From positions 1 to 12,445 of the forward strand of contig WTGE01000149.1 in assembly GCA_011525445.1 (NCBI GenBank): a stretch of DNA of 12,445 bases, read 5' to 3'. The translations under genes and the position numbers were made by a program. Each line of letters opens with the position of its first letter. Within the stretch, counting starts at the first letter, position 1. This DNA is from Synechococcus sp. CO36386bin_37. GTDB taxonomy: Bacteria; Cyanobacteriota; Cyanobacteriia; PCC-6307; Cyanobiaceae. Below, one piece after another: positions 1 to 7,546 of the stretch. The notes under the pieces were generated by a model that saw only the letters and a program-made list of their open reading frames with translations, was not told the origin of the DNA and searched no databases.

Positions 1-2381
1 AGCACACGCAGCCCAACAAGTTCATCCTCCTCGTTACGGAATTTCATTGCTCGTAATCCCATGCCAGCGCGCTTCTGCAAACGGAATTGCGTCACAGGGA
101 CGCGCTTGCCAAGCCCGGTGGCCGAAGCCACCAGAACCCAGGGTCCATCAACGGAAGAACTGCTTTCAGCTTCATCGTGATCAAGGCTCTGAGCCACTTG
201 ATTCGCCAGCTCAACGGGCAACACATCCATGCTGACCAGCGCATCTCCAGCACGAAGATTCATCGATCGCACACCACGAGCTGCGCGACCTAAAGGGCGG
301 AGCTCGTGATCATTGAGTCGGAAATGGATCGTCATTCCTGCACGGGAGCCGATTAAGACGCTGTCTCCCGGCACCGCAAGGCGCACCCAGGTGAGGGCGT
401 CACCCTCCTCCAAACCAATAGCGATCAAACCATTGGAACGAATGTTGCTGAAAGCCGAGAGGCGTGTGCGTTTGATGTATCCACCCCTTGTCAACATCAG
501 CAAATCAGTGTCGTCATTGAACTCAGACACCGCCAGCAATGATGTGATGGCTTCCTCCCGAGGGATCGGCAGCAGTTGCACGACGGGTGTTCCCTTGGCC
601 GTACGGCTGCACTGAGGAACGCGATACGCAGGCACGGCATAGGACACCCCACGGTCACTGAATAGCAAGAGGGTGTCGTGGTCATTGCATCCAATGAATA
701 ACTTGACTGCTTCCTCACCTTGGCTTCGCGTACCCGCTTTGCCGCGAGTCCCTCGGCTGGTGGCCTCAAATTCACTCACCGGCATTCGCTTGAGATAACC
801 CGTTTCCGTGAGCAAAACAACTGAGCGCTCATTGGCAATTAAGTCGATGTCCTCCAGGCCGCCCGCCAGATCCAGGATCTCGGTGCGACGGGGAACTGCA
901 TGGCGATCTCTCAGCTGTGTCAGCTCATCCTGAATAATTCCGAACACCCTTTCACGACGACCAAGAATGTCTCTGTAGTCGGCGATTTTCGTCACCAAAT
1001 CCTCGTGCTCAAGACGGATTTTGTCCGCTTCCAAAGCGGTGAGCCGCCTGAGTTGCATCTGCAGGATGGCATCCGCTTGGACGGCAGTAAGCCCATGACG
1101 ATCCTGCAATTGCGTGCGAGCGGTTGCCGTGTCGGGTGCGGCACGAATAAGAGCGATGATCGGATCGAGTTGATTCAGGGCCAATAACAAGCCCAGCAGG
1201 ATGTGGTCACGCTCCTCAGCCTTACGCAGTAGGTAGCGCGTCCGGCGTTCAATCGTCTCGACCCTGAAGTCGAGGAACACCTCGAGCATTTTGCGCAGCG
1301 TCAACAAGATGGGCTCACTGTTCACCAGCGCGAGCATGTGAGCACTGAAATTGGTTTGGAGTGGTGTGAGTTTGTAGAGGTTGTTGAGGACCACCTGCGG
1401 GTACGCATCCCGGCGCAGCTCAACAACCACGCGCATGCCGTCGCGATCGCTCTCATCGCGTATGTCTGAAATACCCTCAAGCTTTTTATCGTTCACCATC
1501 TCGGCGATGCGTTCGATCATCGCCGCCTTATTCGTCTGGTAAGGCAATGCAGTGATCACTACGGCGTCACGATCGGGACGTCCTGGAACCTCTATCGTTT
1601 CGATCCCAGCGACGCCACGCATCGTGACCGAACCGCGGCCTGTGAGATAGGTCTCACGAATCCCGCTTCTGCCCAGAATCTGACCACCTGTTGGAAAATC
1701 AGGGCCCGGAATCAAGGCCATCAACTCCTGGTCTGAAAGGTCAGGTTTGCTGATCAGGGCCAGCAGACCAGCAATCAATTCTCCAAGGTTGTGAGGGGGA
1801 ATGTTGGTTGCCATTCCCACCGCAATGCCAGCGGATCCATTCAGAAGGAGCTGGGGAATGCGCGAAGGCAGAACGGTTGGTTCTTGTTGAGAACCGTCAA
1901 AATTATCTGCAAAATCAACCGTCTCAGCCTCTATGTCTTCGAGGAGGCTGTCTGTGGTGAGGGCCTGTAGACGCGATTCGGTGTACCGCATAGCGGCGGG
2001 GGGATCGTTGTCGACCGACCCAAAATTGCCGTGCCCATCAATCAAAGGCATCGACATCGAAAAATCCTGTGCCATGCGAACAAGGGCGTCATACACCGCT
2101 GTATCGCCATGGGGGTGGTACTTACCCAGGACTTCACCCACGACACGAGCACACTTTCGGTAGGGCCGATCACTCGTCAGACCCAGTTCATACATCGCAT
2201 ACAGAATTCGTCGATGCACAGGTTTGAGTCCGTCGCGGGCATCGGGCAACGCGCGCCCGACGATCACGCTCATCGCGTATTCCAAGTAGGAACGCGACAT
2301 CTCGTTGCGCAAATCAGTCTGAATGATCCGTTCGTCGGATTCGCCAGGACCGCCGTTGCCGGGTCCCACTGCATCCGCCAT
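1..2381 (-). CDS. gyrA: DNA gyrase subunit A (3' end cut by window edge)
   Basis: GyrA breaks and rejoins DNA within the A2B2 gyrase tetramer that introduces negative supercoils. Translating the minus strand from ATG at 2381 gives about 793 codons before the window edge, against a usual length of roughly 850-880, so some 60-90 C-terminal residues are missing. Visible landmarks are the [21 protein letters not shown] opening, the quinolone-pocket segment [10 protein letters not shown], and the catalytic tyrosine in [10 protein letters not shown] at about residue 133. The pocket position equivalent to E. coli Ser83 is Thr and the Asp87 equivalent is kept. The beta-pinwheel C-terminal domain follows; its GyrA-box position (about residues 541-548, TSRGTRGK) differs from the E. 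coli QRRGGKG form. The start is supported by an AGG about 6 nt upstream. ParC is the alternative, but the loosely retained box and the genomic setting favour GyrA. Confidence 0.95.
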   Translation of the reverse strand, partial: MADAVGPGNGGPGESDERIIQTDLRNEMSRSYLEYAMSVIVGRALPDARDGLKPVHRRILYAMYELGLTSDRPYRKCARVVGEVLGKYHPHGDTAVYDALVRMAQDFSMSMPLIDGHGNFGSVDNDPPAAMRYTESRLQALTTDSLLEDIEAETVDFADNFDGSQQEPTVLPSRIPQLLLNGSAGIAVGMATNIPPHNLGELIAGLLALISKPDLSDQELMALIPGPDFPTGGQILGRSGIRETYLTGRGSVTMRGVAGIETIEVPGRPDRDAVVITALPYQTNKAAMIERIAEMVNDKKLEGISDIRDESDRDGMRVVVELRRDAYPQVVLNNLYKLTPLQTNFSAHMLALVNSEPILLTLRKMLEVFLDFRVETIERRTRYLLRKAEERDHILLGLLLALNQLDPIIALIRAAPDTATARTQLQDRHGLTAVQADAILQMQLRRLTALEADKIRLEHEDLVTKIADYRDILGRRERVFGIIQDELTQLRDRHAVPRRTEILDLAGGLEDIDLIANERSVVLLTETGYLKRMPVSEFEATSRGTRGKAGTRSQGEEAVKLFIGCNDHDTLLLFSDRGVSYAVPAYRVPQCSRTAKGTPVVQLLPIPREEAITSLLAVSEFNDDTDLLMLTRGGYIKRTRLSAFSNIRSNGLIAIGLEEGDALTWVRLAVPGDSVLIGSRAGMTIHFRLNDHELRPLGRAARGVRSMNLRAGDALVSMDVLPVELANQVAQSLDHDEAESSSSVDGPWVLVASATGLGKRVPVTQFRLQKRAGMGLRAMKFRNEEDELVGLRV

Positions 2382-2511
2382 ATAAGACCTAATTGCCTTA
2401 CGTCAGTTTATCGCGGAAGGGAGGAAGCCATACGTCAGCTTTTGCTGCGTCTTCAAAACAGCACGCGAAAACGACCTTAAGCTTTCGCATCTGCAATGCA
2501 CTGCTGAAGCC
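2382..2511. promoter_or_regulatory. Divergent gyrA / CAAD-protein promoter region with a direct repeat
   Basis: This 130-bp gap lies between two divergently transcribed genes and must hold both promoters unless they start further inside the genes. The eight bases TACGTCAG occur twice in the same direction, at 2399-2406 and 2431-2438, each followed by YTT. The 32-bp spacing is close to three helical turns, which would place both copies on one DNA face. On the gyrA side, GATAAACT near 2407-2414 (minus strand) is a possible -10-like element, but no matching -35 is obvious. Binding by any regulator is only inferred. Confidence 0.4.
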
Positions 2512-3168
2512 ATGGAAACCGATTCGATCAATCCGGCATCTGCAGGTTCCATTGGAGCTACGGAGAGCGCAAAGATCGACCCGGTCGAATCGACCAAGGC
2601 AACTACTGTGCTGCCTCTAAAACCTGCTGCATCAGAAACTGCAGCGAAACCCGATTCCATTCCCCTTTCCGATAACACGCCGGCTCATGAGTCGATCAGT
2701 CCCGACAGTCCAACCGTGAAGGAATCGATTGAAACGCCCGCAACGGCTCCCGCTCCCGCTCCCGTCCCGGCGACCGCATCGGAGGTGATTGCAGAACGCA
2801 TCCAAGTGGCAGCCAGCGACTCATGGGATGCTGAAGACGTCACTAGTGGAGGCGAGTGGGACCTCCTCAATGCCAAGGTTCGTCAGTGGTGGAAGGAGAA
2901 CAATTTCGCTGAACTCTGGCAACGCTCTCGCAGACCCCTGGTTCTGATTGTTGGACTGATTGCGTTCACACTGTTGATCAGGATTTACAGCGGTATCCTG
3001 GCTGCGATCGGTACCATTCCTCTCGCTCCGAGACTGTTCGAACTGGTTGGCCTGGGCTGGATGACCTGGTTCTCATCCACACGACTGATTCGCAGCGATG
3101 AAAGAAAGGCCCTCTTTTTGAATCTCAAGGAAATTTGGACAGCTTTTCGAGGCTCCGTACGCTCCTGA
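2512..3168 (+). CDS. CAAD-domain (CURT1-like) membrane protein
   Basis: The C-terminal ~100 residues match the pattern of the CAAD domain, first described as an insertion in some cyanobacterial aminoacyl-tRNA synthetases and related to the CURT1/CurT proteins that bend thylakoid membranes. Residues about 1-110 are low-complexity, rich in Ser, Thr, Pro, Ala and Glu (for example an alternating Ala-Pro stretch near 78-87), and probably disordered. A Trp-rich amphipathic stretch (about 115-138, with RQWWKENNFAELWQ) leads into two hydrophobic segments at about 141-164 and 168-191. A charged helix near 194-213 ends the protein. The 218 residues contain no synthetase catalytic part, so this is a stand-alone CAAD protein, probably in the thylakoid or plasma membrane. 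ATG 2512 is the first ATG; its ribosome-binding site is weak. Shaping or tethering of membranes is an inference from the family. Confidence 0.8.
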   Translation: METDSINPASAGSIGATESAKIDPVESTKATTVLPLKPAASETAAKPDSIPLSDNTPAHESISPDSPTVKESIETPATAPAPAPVPATASEVIAERIQVAASDSWDAEDVTSGGEWDLLNAKVRQWWKENNFAELWQRSRRPLVLIVGLIAFTLLIRIYSGILAAIGTIPLAPRLFELVGLGWMTWFSSTRLIRSDERKALFLNLKEIWTAFRGSVRS

Positions 3169-3228
3169 GCCACTCCATACCAAGATTGACAGGTTGGTAG
3201 TTTGTTCTGATCTTGAAAACGTTTCGCG

Positions 3229-4392
3229 GTGGACATTCAGCTCGGACGCTCCAAAGTTGTTCGCCGGGCCTATGGCATCGATGAGATCGCTCTCGTACCT
3301 GGCGGGAGCACGGTTGATCCCGAGGTCACCGACACCAGTTGGACCCTAGGAGGAATCGATCGAGAAATCCCGATCATTGCAAGCGCAATGGACGGAGTGG
3401 TGGATGTGGGGATGGCTGTCAAGCTCTCCCAGCTTGGCGCCCTCGGCGTTCTGAATCTTGAAGGAGTTCAGACCCGTTACGAGGATCCCAGTTCAGCTTT
3501 GACCCGGATCACATCGGTCGGCAAGGATGAATTTGTGCCGCTGATGCAGGAGATCTATGGCGAGCCCGTTCAAGAGAGCCTGATCCGCAAACGGATTCAA
3601 GCGATCAAATCTCAAGGCGGAATAGCAGCGGTGAGCGGAACACCGGTGGCAGCCCTTCGTTATGGCAAAGCCATCGCTGAAGCGGGAGCAGACTTATTTT
3701 TCGTTCAAGCCACCGTGGTCTCAACAAACCACATTGGACCGGAAGGGCAGGAGACACTGGATCTGGAAGCACTGTGCCGCGATATGGGTGTGCCCGTGGT
3801 GATTGGAAATTGCGTGACCTATGACGTTGCCCTGCAACTCATGCGCGCTGGTGCAGCGGGTGTGATGGTGGGCATCGGCCCCGGCGCTGCCTGCACCTCT
3901 CGAGGGGTACTTGGTGTAGGTATTCCCCAGGCCACCGCAGTCGCAGATTGCGCCGCTGCCCGTACTGATTACGAACAGGAAAGCGGCCGATACGTCCCGA
4001 TCGTTGCTGATGGAGGGATCGTCACTGGCGGCGATATCTGCAAATGCATTGCCTGTGGCGCGGATGCCGTAATGATTGGCTCCCCCATTGCTCGGTCAGA
4101 AGAAGCCCCAGGCCAGGGATTCCACTGGGGGATGGCCACCCCAAGTCCGGTTCTACCCCGAGGCACACGCATCAAGGTGGGAAGCACAGGCAGTCTGGAA
4201 CGCATTTTGCGTGGTCCAGCAAAACTCGATGACGGAACACACAACTTGCTCGGTTGCCTCAAAACCTCGATGGGAACCCTCGGAGCACGAACGATCAAAG
4301 AGATGCAGAACGTTGAGGTTGTCGTGGCCCCATCACTGCTCACCGAAGGCAAGGTCTACCAGAAAGCCCAGCAACTGGGCATGGGCAAGTAA
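3229..4392 (+). CDS. guaB3: GuaB3-type IMP dehydrogenase family protein
   Basis: The 387 residues form one TIM-barrel of the IMP dehydrogenase/GMP reductase family, the enzymes that oxidise IMP to XMP (towards GMP) or reduce GMP. The phosphate/catalytic loop GIGPGAACTSRGVLGVGIPQ has the nucleophilic Cys at about residue 222. A second phosphate-binding segment, VADGGIVTGGDICK, follows. The CBS (Bateman) pair found in ordinary GuaB is absent, and I do not see the usual Arg-Tyr mobile-flap motif; the segment before GTLGARTIKE is divergent. Both points fit the GuaB3 subfamily, the usual guaB annotation in cyanobacteria, where IMP dehydrogenase activity has been reported. The GTG start at 3229 gives the family's N-terminus (DIQLGRSK, then RRAYGIDEIALVPG). 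The gap to the CAAD gene is 60 nt and includes a TTGACA at 3186-3191 without a convincing -10. Confidence 0.93.
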   Translation: MDIQLGRSKVVRRAYGIDEIALVPGGSTVDPEVTDTSWTLGGIDREIPIIASAMDGVVDVGMAVKLSQLGALGVLNLEGVQTRYEDPSSALTRITSVGKDEFVPLMQEIYGEPVQESLIRKRIQAIKSQGGIAAVSGTPVAALRYGKAIAEAGADLFFVQATVVSTNHIGPEGQETLDLEALCRDMGVPVVIGNCVTYDVALQLMRAGAAGVMVGIGPGAACTSRGVLGVGIPQATAVADCAAARTDYEQESGRYVPIVADGGIVTGGDICKCIACGADAVMIGSPIARSEEAPGQGFHWGMATPSPVLPRGTRIKVGSTGSLERILRGPAKLDDGTHNLLGCLKTSMGTLGARTIKEMQNVEVVVAPSLLTEGKVYQKAQQLGMGK

Positions 4393-4439
4393 ACCAAGAT
4401 CTCAAGCCGAGACAAGCAACTTAAGAATGAGACTCGCGG

Positions 4440-4445
4440 TAGTCT
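4440..4445 (+). promoter_or_regulatory. Possible -10 element for Yfr1
   Basis: TAGTCT sits 6-11 nt before the likely 5' end of the Yfr1 RNA (about 4449-4452), a suitable place for a cyanobacterial TANNNT-type -10 box. No good -35 is visible 16-18 nt upstream. The same bases form the right arm of a 7-bp inverted repeat (TGAGACT at 4428-4434, AGTCTCA at 4441-4447), which could be a protein site or chance. The assignment rests on position. Confidence 0.35.
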
Positions 4446-4448
4446 CAA

Positions 4449-4516
4449 CGAGTGTGGGCCTCGGTCCACACACTCCTCACACCCCCCCGGCCCGGCGCGT
4501 TCGGGCTTTCTGTCTT
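4449..4516 (+). ncRNA. yfr1: Small regulatory RNA Yfr1
   Basis: Yfr1 is a short trans-acting RNA found across cyanobacteria; its invariant unpaired motif ACUCCUCACAC pairs with target mRNAs, including outer-membrane porin messages in Prochlorococcus. The motif is present exactly at 4472-4482. It lies between two hairpins in the known Yfr1 arrangement: a 5' stem GTGTGGGC/GTCCACAC with a CTCG loop (4452-4471) and a 3' GC-rich stem (about 4489-4507) followed by a T-rich tail. The C-rich linker at 4483-4488 completes the single-stranded region. The place between guaB and trxA is also where Yfr1 lies in Prochlorococcus. The 5' end is estimated from the hairpin and the upstream TAGTCT, so the ends may be off by a few bases. 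Confidence 0.93.
4489..4516 (+). terminator. Rho-independent terminator of Yfr1
   Basis: GCCCGG (4490-4495) pairs with TCGGGC (4501-4506, one G-T pair) around a CGCGT loop, followed by TTTCTGTCTTT. The stem is short but GC-rich and the tail is pyrimidine/T-rich. It forms the 3' half of Yfr1 and would also stop read-through from guaB3 before trxA. Confidence 0.7.
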
Positions 4517-4601
4517 TGCGATCAAGACCTTCGAGCGTGAACCCCAAACCGTCACAGTTCTGAAGTCCCCCAAAAGATTCCAAGAAAACCCTGGAAGCGG
4601 T

Positions 4602-4610
4602 TGCTAAATT
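4602..4610 (+). promoter_or_regulatory. Candidate extended -10 for trxA
   Basis: TGCTAAATT resembles an extended -10 (TGn plus TAAATT at 4605-4610), 24 nt before the trxA ATG. It lies after the Yfr1 terminator, so trxA would need its own promoter somewhere in 4517-4634. No convincing -35 accompanies it. Confidence 0.35.
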
Positions 4611-4634
4611 CGTTAGACAACAACAGCAATTGGA

Positions 4635-4958
4635 ATGTCCAGCGCTACCGCTGTAACAGACGCATCCTTTGAACAGGATGTCCTTCAAAGTGACGTTCCT
4701 GTCTTGGTTGACTTTTGGGCTCCATGGTGTGGCCCTTGCCGCATGGTGGCTCCGATTGTTGACGAGATTTCCAAGGAATTTGAAGGGAAAATCAAAGTCT
4801 TCAAACTCAACACTGATGAAAATCCCAATGTTGCCAGTCAATACGGAATACGAAGCATTCCCACTCTGATGGTCTTTAAAGCTGGTCAGAAAGTTGACAC
4901 TGTTGTTGGAGCTGTTCCGAAAGCAACCCTTTCCGGCACCATTTCCAAGCACCTATAA
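4635..4958 (+). CDS. trxA: Thioredoxin (m-type)
   Basis: This 107-residue protein is a complete thioredoxin, a soluble disulfide reductase. In cyanobacteria it passes electrons from ferredoxin- or NADPH-thioredoxin reductase to targets such as Calvin-cycle enzymes and peroxiredoxins. The active site WCGPC has cysteines at residues 32 and 35, the cis-proline is at 76 in GIRSIPTLM, and the C-terminal Gly after FKAGQ and VVGAVPK fit the m-type/TrxA class. Length is typical. ATG 4635 is chosen because it gives the usual N-terminus; the ribosome-binding site is poor (TTGGA just upstream). hisH follows 41 nt downstream and may be co-transcribed. Confidence 0.97.
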   Translation: MSSATAVTDASFEQDVLQSDVPVLVDFWAPWCGPCRMVAPIVDEISKEFEGKIKVFKLNTDENPNVASQYGIRSIPTLMVFKAGQKVDTVVGAVPKATLSGTISKHL

Positions 4959-4999
4959 CTGACAATCTGGCTGCAGCCACCCCCTATCAAGCGAATCCG

Positions 5000-5650
5000 A
5001 TGTCTCGTGCAGTTCAGACCATTGGACTGATCGATTACGGCATGGGTAATCTTTTTTCAGTTCAGACCTGCTTTGAACGCCTCGGTCGTCCACTGACGGC
5101 TGTGCAAGAGCCGTCTGATCTTGAATCCTGTGATGCCTTGATCCTTCCAGGTGTCGGTGCATTCGACCCGGCGATGCATCGCCTTGATGCCACAGGTTTC
5201 ATTCCTGAACTTCGTGCGTGGGATCGCGCTGGCCGCCCCCTTCTCGGGATTTGTCTAGGTCTGCAACTTCTTTTTGAATCCAGTGAAGAAGGTCAAAGCC
5301 AAGGACTTGGCTTCCTACCAGGACGCGTTCGAGCACTCCCTCAAGATCAGGCAGAGAGAATTCCCCATATGGGATGGGGAAAACTACAGATTGATCAACC
5401 ATCGCCCCTGCTCCCAGAATCTTCAGCGACAGAGTGGATGTACTTCGTTCATTCCTATGCTGCTGTTCCCGATCAGATCAACGACCGTGCCGCAAGCGTG
5501 GCATTTGGGTCTGGCAGCGTAACCGCAGTGGTCTGGAGAGGGCGCTTAGGAGCCTGTCAGTTTCATCCTGAAAAGTCAGGCATCAGTGGTCAGCACTTGT
5601 TGAGGCGATGGCTGGACTGGCTCGATCAGGGCGCCCCTCTGATGCCATGA
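5000..5650 (+). CDS. hisH: Imidazole glycerol phosphate synthase, glutaminase subunit HisH
   Basis: HisH releases ammonia from glutamine and channels it to HisF, which makes imidazole glycerol phosphate and AICAR in histidine synthesis. The 216 residues form a class I glutamine amidotransferase. They open with IGLIDYGMGNLFSV, have the oxyanion segment LPGVGAF (about 49-55), the nucleophile Cys85 in LLGICLGLQLLFE, and the catalytic His189 and Glu191 in QFHPEKSG. HMGWG (about 123-127) and YFVHSY (about 148-153) are further HisH signatures. hisF is not in the window, so the two subunits are encoded apart. The stop overlaps the preferred rsmD start by ATGA, which suggests translational coupling. 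Confidence 0.96.
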   Translation: MSRAVQTIGLIDYGMGNLFSVQTCFERLGRPLTAVQEPSDLESCDALILPGVGAFDPAMHRLDATGFIPELRAWDRAGRPLLGICLGLQLLFESSEEGQSQGLGFLPGRVRALPQDQAERIPHMGWGKLQIDQPSPLLPESSATEWMYFVHSYAAVPDQINDRAASVAFGSGSVTAVVWRGRLGACQFHPEKSGISGQHLLRRWLDWLDQGAPLMP

Positions 5651-6264
5651 GTGGTCTGCTGCGTCTCAGTGGAGGCCGCCGCTTACGTAGCCCTGCCGGA
5701 CCCAACACCAGGCCTACGACAGCACGGGTTCGGGAGGCTGTCATGAACATTCTCGCCGCCAAATTGCAGGGTGCATCTTGGCTGGACCTCTGCAGTGGCA
5801 GTGGTGCAATGGCATGCGAAGCGATCGAGCGAGGGGTCAGCACGGTATTAGCCGTGGAAAAGGATTACAAAGCAGCAGCAATATGCAAAAACAACCTTGA
5901 TCTGGTTGCGAAGGGAAAGTCTCCCAGACCGTCTATCCAGGTCATCCGCAGACATGTGGTGCAGTGGCTGACAGGTGGACGACCCGATGCAGTTTCCCCT
6001 TTTGAACTGGCTTACTTCGACCCACCCTATGAGTCGAACCTCTACCAACCCACATTGGATGCCCTCTTCAAAGGAAATTGGATCGCCAATCAGGGACTAG
6101 TGGTTTGCGAACATTCCGATAACAACGTTGTGGAACCCCCTCAACCGTGGAGAATCGTTGATCAACGCTGTTACGGAAAAAGCGCTCTCCTCTTACTCAG
6201 CCTCCCAGAGCACTGCCTCGGCGATACTGATTCCAAGCCGCCACAAATAGACCCGTCAAGGTGA
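5647..6264 (+). CDS. rsmD: 16S rRNA (guanine-966-N2) methyltransferase RsmD
   Basis: RsmD methylates N2 of G966 in 16S rRNA (E. coli numbering) using S-adenosylmethionine. In the 205-residue product the family N-terminus GGRRLRSP...[16 protein letters not shown] spans about residues 9-36, the SAM-binding motif [18 protein letters not shown] about 46-63, and the catalytic DPPY 125-128. The frame stays open upstream to an ATG at 5608 inside hisH, but ATG 5647 forms the ATGA overlap with the hisH stop and places the conserved GGRRL at the usual distance, so it is preferred. The last ~22 codons run antisense to the end of petG. The C-terminal tail after LLLLSLPE is not recognisable family sequence and may exist only because of that overlap. 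Confidence 0.92.
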   Translation: MSGLLRLSGGRRLRSPAGPNTRPTTARVREAVMNILAAKLQGASWLDLCSGSGAMACEAIERGVSTVLAVEKDYKAAAICKNNLDLVAKGKSPRPSIQVIRRHVVQWLTGGRPDAVSPFELAYFDPPYESNLYQPTLDALFKGNWIANQGLVVCEHSDNNVVEPPQPWRIVDQRCYGKSALLLLSLPEHCLGDTDSKPPQIDPSR

Positions 6265-6310
6265 TAGGAATCAACCCCAAAACAATCCCGCAGAGAAGGG
6301 GTTCGATCAT
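6197..6310 (-). CDS. petG: Cytochrome b6f complex subunit V (PetG)
   Basis: This 37-residue protein reads [18 protein letters not shown] and then [19 protein letters not shown], which is the PetG sequence pattern: a single membrane helix (about 5-25) with a positively charged stromal/cytosolic end. PetG is one of the four small hydrophobic subunits on the edge of the cytochrome b6f complex in thylakoids, needed for its assembly or stability. The frame is open further upstream, but the family start is ATG 6310; the extra upstream residues are not PetG. Its last 68 nt overlap the 3' end of rsmD tail to tail. It is divergent from cytM with only about 56 bp between starts. TATTCT at 6335-6330 (minus strand) is a possible -10. 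Confidence 0.93.
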   Translation of the reverse strand: MIEPLLCGIVLGLIPITLTGLFVAAWNQYRRGSALGG

Positions 6311-6366
6311 GGCTTCACACCCACTAGAAAGAATAAGCACAATTGTTTCATGATCAGGTCTCTTCT

Positions 6367-6756
6367 GTGACGTCAACGTCATCAACTGCTGCAGCTATCC
6401 CAGAGCGAAGCCGAGGGCTGATTGCAGCGCTCATTGTTTTCGCTGCCATTGCTTGCATTGTTCTTCTGGTCTGGATGCTTGGGAATACCCGCCTCGACCC
6501 TTACACCAAAGCCACGTTGGCACTTGAGGGGGCAGAACAGCATGGAGGTCAGATCTTCCGTATTAACTGTGCTGGATGTCATGGCATTGCTGGACAGGGA
6601 CTTGTAGGGCCAAGCCTGAAAGGGGTGAGTGATCGACGCAAAGACCGGCAGATCATCCATCAAGTGGTGAGCGGTGAAACGCCTCCAATGCCTCGCTTTG
6701 AAATCGACCCTCAGAACATGGCCGACTTACTCACATATCTCAAAACCCTCTCTTGA
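6367..6756 (+). CDS. cytM: Membrane-anchored c-type cytochrome, cytochrome cM type
   Basis: A single-heme class I cytochrome c, probably cytochrome cM. This low-potential membrane-bound cytochrome of cyanobacteria is linked to switching between photosynthesis and respiration. From GTG 6367 the product is 129 residues: a short Ser/Thr-rich N-terminus, one uncleaved hydrophobic helix (about 17-38, ending LVWMLG), then the periplasmic/lumenal heme domain. The heme site CAGCH is at about 68-72 and the likely axial Met is in PPMPRF at about 108. Start choice is uncertain: the frame also opens at TTG 6343, adding eight residues, but GTG 6367 has an AGG eight nt upstream. Its stop overlaps the start of the next gene by TTGA. 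The subfamily is judged from length, anchor and gene context; another short c-type cytochrome is possible. Confidence 0.82.
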   Translation: MTSTSSTAAAIPERSRGLIAALIVFAAIACIVLLVWMLGNTRLDPYTKATLALEGAEQHGGQIFRINCAGCHGIAGQGLVGPSLKGVSDRRKDRQIIHQVVSGETPPMPRFEIDPQNMADLLTYLKTLS

Positions 6757-7478
6757 CTTTGGCCGTTGTGCTGGTCGAGCCAGCAGGACCTCTCAACCTG
6801 GGAAGCGTGGCTCGTTTGTGTGCCAATTACAACATTCAAGACTTACGCCTCGTTTCCCCTCGCTGCAGTCCAAGCGATCCTGACGCGATTCGGATGGCTG
6901 TTCATGGGGACGCAGTGCTCAAAAACGCCACAATCTTCCCTTCCCTGATGAGGGCTGTTGCCGATTGCCAGCAGGTCGTTTCCACGTGTGGTCGCACGGA
7001 TCACGGCAACATTCCTCTGCAATCGCCCGAGCAACTGGCCCCTTGGATTCAACAGGGCAGAGGGCAGGGTCTTCGTTCAGCTGTCGTGTTTGGACGTGAA
7101 GATCGAGGCCTCTCCAATGAAGAACTCCTGGTCAGTCAGAGGGTTTTGAAGTTGCACACCGGGGATCTTTACCCTTCACTCAACCTGTCCCATGCTGTTG
7201 CCATAGTGCTCCATGAATTGGAGCGAGAGCAGCACTTACAGTCACAGCCCGTGACATCGAATGCAGTACCCGCAAGTGCTCCAGAGCTTGATGGTTGCCT
7301 CCGTGACGCGGAAAACCTTTTGCTCGAAGTGGGCTTCTTGCTTGAACACACGGCAAAGGCACGCATGGCCAAAGTCAAGGGACTTCTGCAACGGGCCCTG
7401 ATTCAGAGTGACGAAGTTGCTTTGTTGCGGGGCATGGTTCGACAATTGCGATGGGCAGCACGACGCAACCACCCGTAA
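6753..7478 (+). CDS. trmJ: TrmJ-type (TrmH/SpoU superfamily, group 1) RNA 2'-O-methyltransferase
   Basis: A SPOUT-fold RNA ribose methyltransferase. E. coli TrmJ, which it resembles over its whole N-terminal ~160 residues, methylates position 32 of certain tRNAs. Motif 1 VVLVEPAGPLNLGSVARLCANY (split by the family's catalytic Arg at about residue 21), motif 2 VVFGREDRGLSNEEL (about 111-125) and the knotted SAM-binding motif 3 SLNLSHAVAIVLHELE (about 142-157) are all present. The C-terminal ~80 residues look helical, as in TrmJ. The TTG start at 6753 overlaps the cytM stop (TTGA) and gives the family N-terminus directly, so coupled translation is likely. The exact RNA target cannot be read from the sequence; the symbol is by resemblance. 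Confidence 0.85.
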   Translation: MTLAVVLVEPAGPLNLGSVARLCANYNIQDLRLVSPRCSPSDPDAIRMAVHGDAVLKNATIFPSLMRAVADCQQVVSTCGRTDHGNIPLQSPEQLAPWIQQGRGQGLRSAVVFGREDRGLSNEELLVSQRVLKLHTGDLYPSLNLSHAVAIVLHELEREQHLQSQPVTSNAVPASAPELDGCLRDAENLLLEVGFLLEHTAKARMAKVKGLLQRALIQSDEVALLRGMVRQLRWAARRNHP

Positions 7479-7529
7479 CCTCAGGCTGTCTTGCACCCCC
7501 CACTTGACATCCAGTCGTTCCAGTCAAAA

Positions 7530-7546
7530 GCCCCCTGGTTGGGGGC
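7530..7546 (-). terminator. GC hairpin with T-run on the minus strand
   Basis: GCCCCC (7530-7535) and GGGGGC (7541-7546) form a perfect 6-bp stem around a 5-nt loop. Read on the minus strand it is followed by TTTTGAC, which is terminator-like; on the plus strand no T-run follows. If it acts, it would stop antisense transcription entering trmJ, or act as a leader hairpin on the plus strand. The same bases could encode the N-terminus of the next protein if its start lies upstream of 7561. Confidence 0.3.

Noticed and set aside
3186..3191. TTGACA in the gap before guaB3
   Set aside because: The best downstream hexamers (near 3208-3214) match the -10 consensus poorly, so I do not call a promoter.
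6368..6375. TGACGTCA palindrome at the cytM start
   Set aside because: An eight-base palindrome overlapping a start codon can arise by chance and matches no cyanobacterial operator that I can name with confidence.
7504..7509. Perfect TTGACA before the beta-lactamase-like gene
   Set aside because: No -10-like hexamer lies 16-18 bases downstream; the spacing falls on a GC-rich hairpin.
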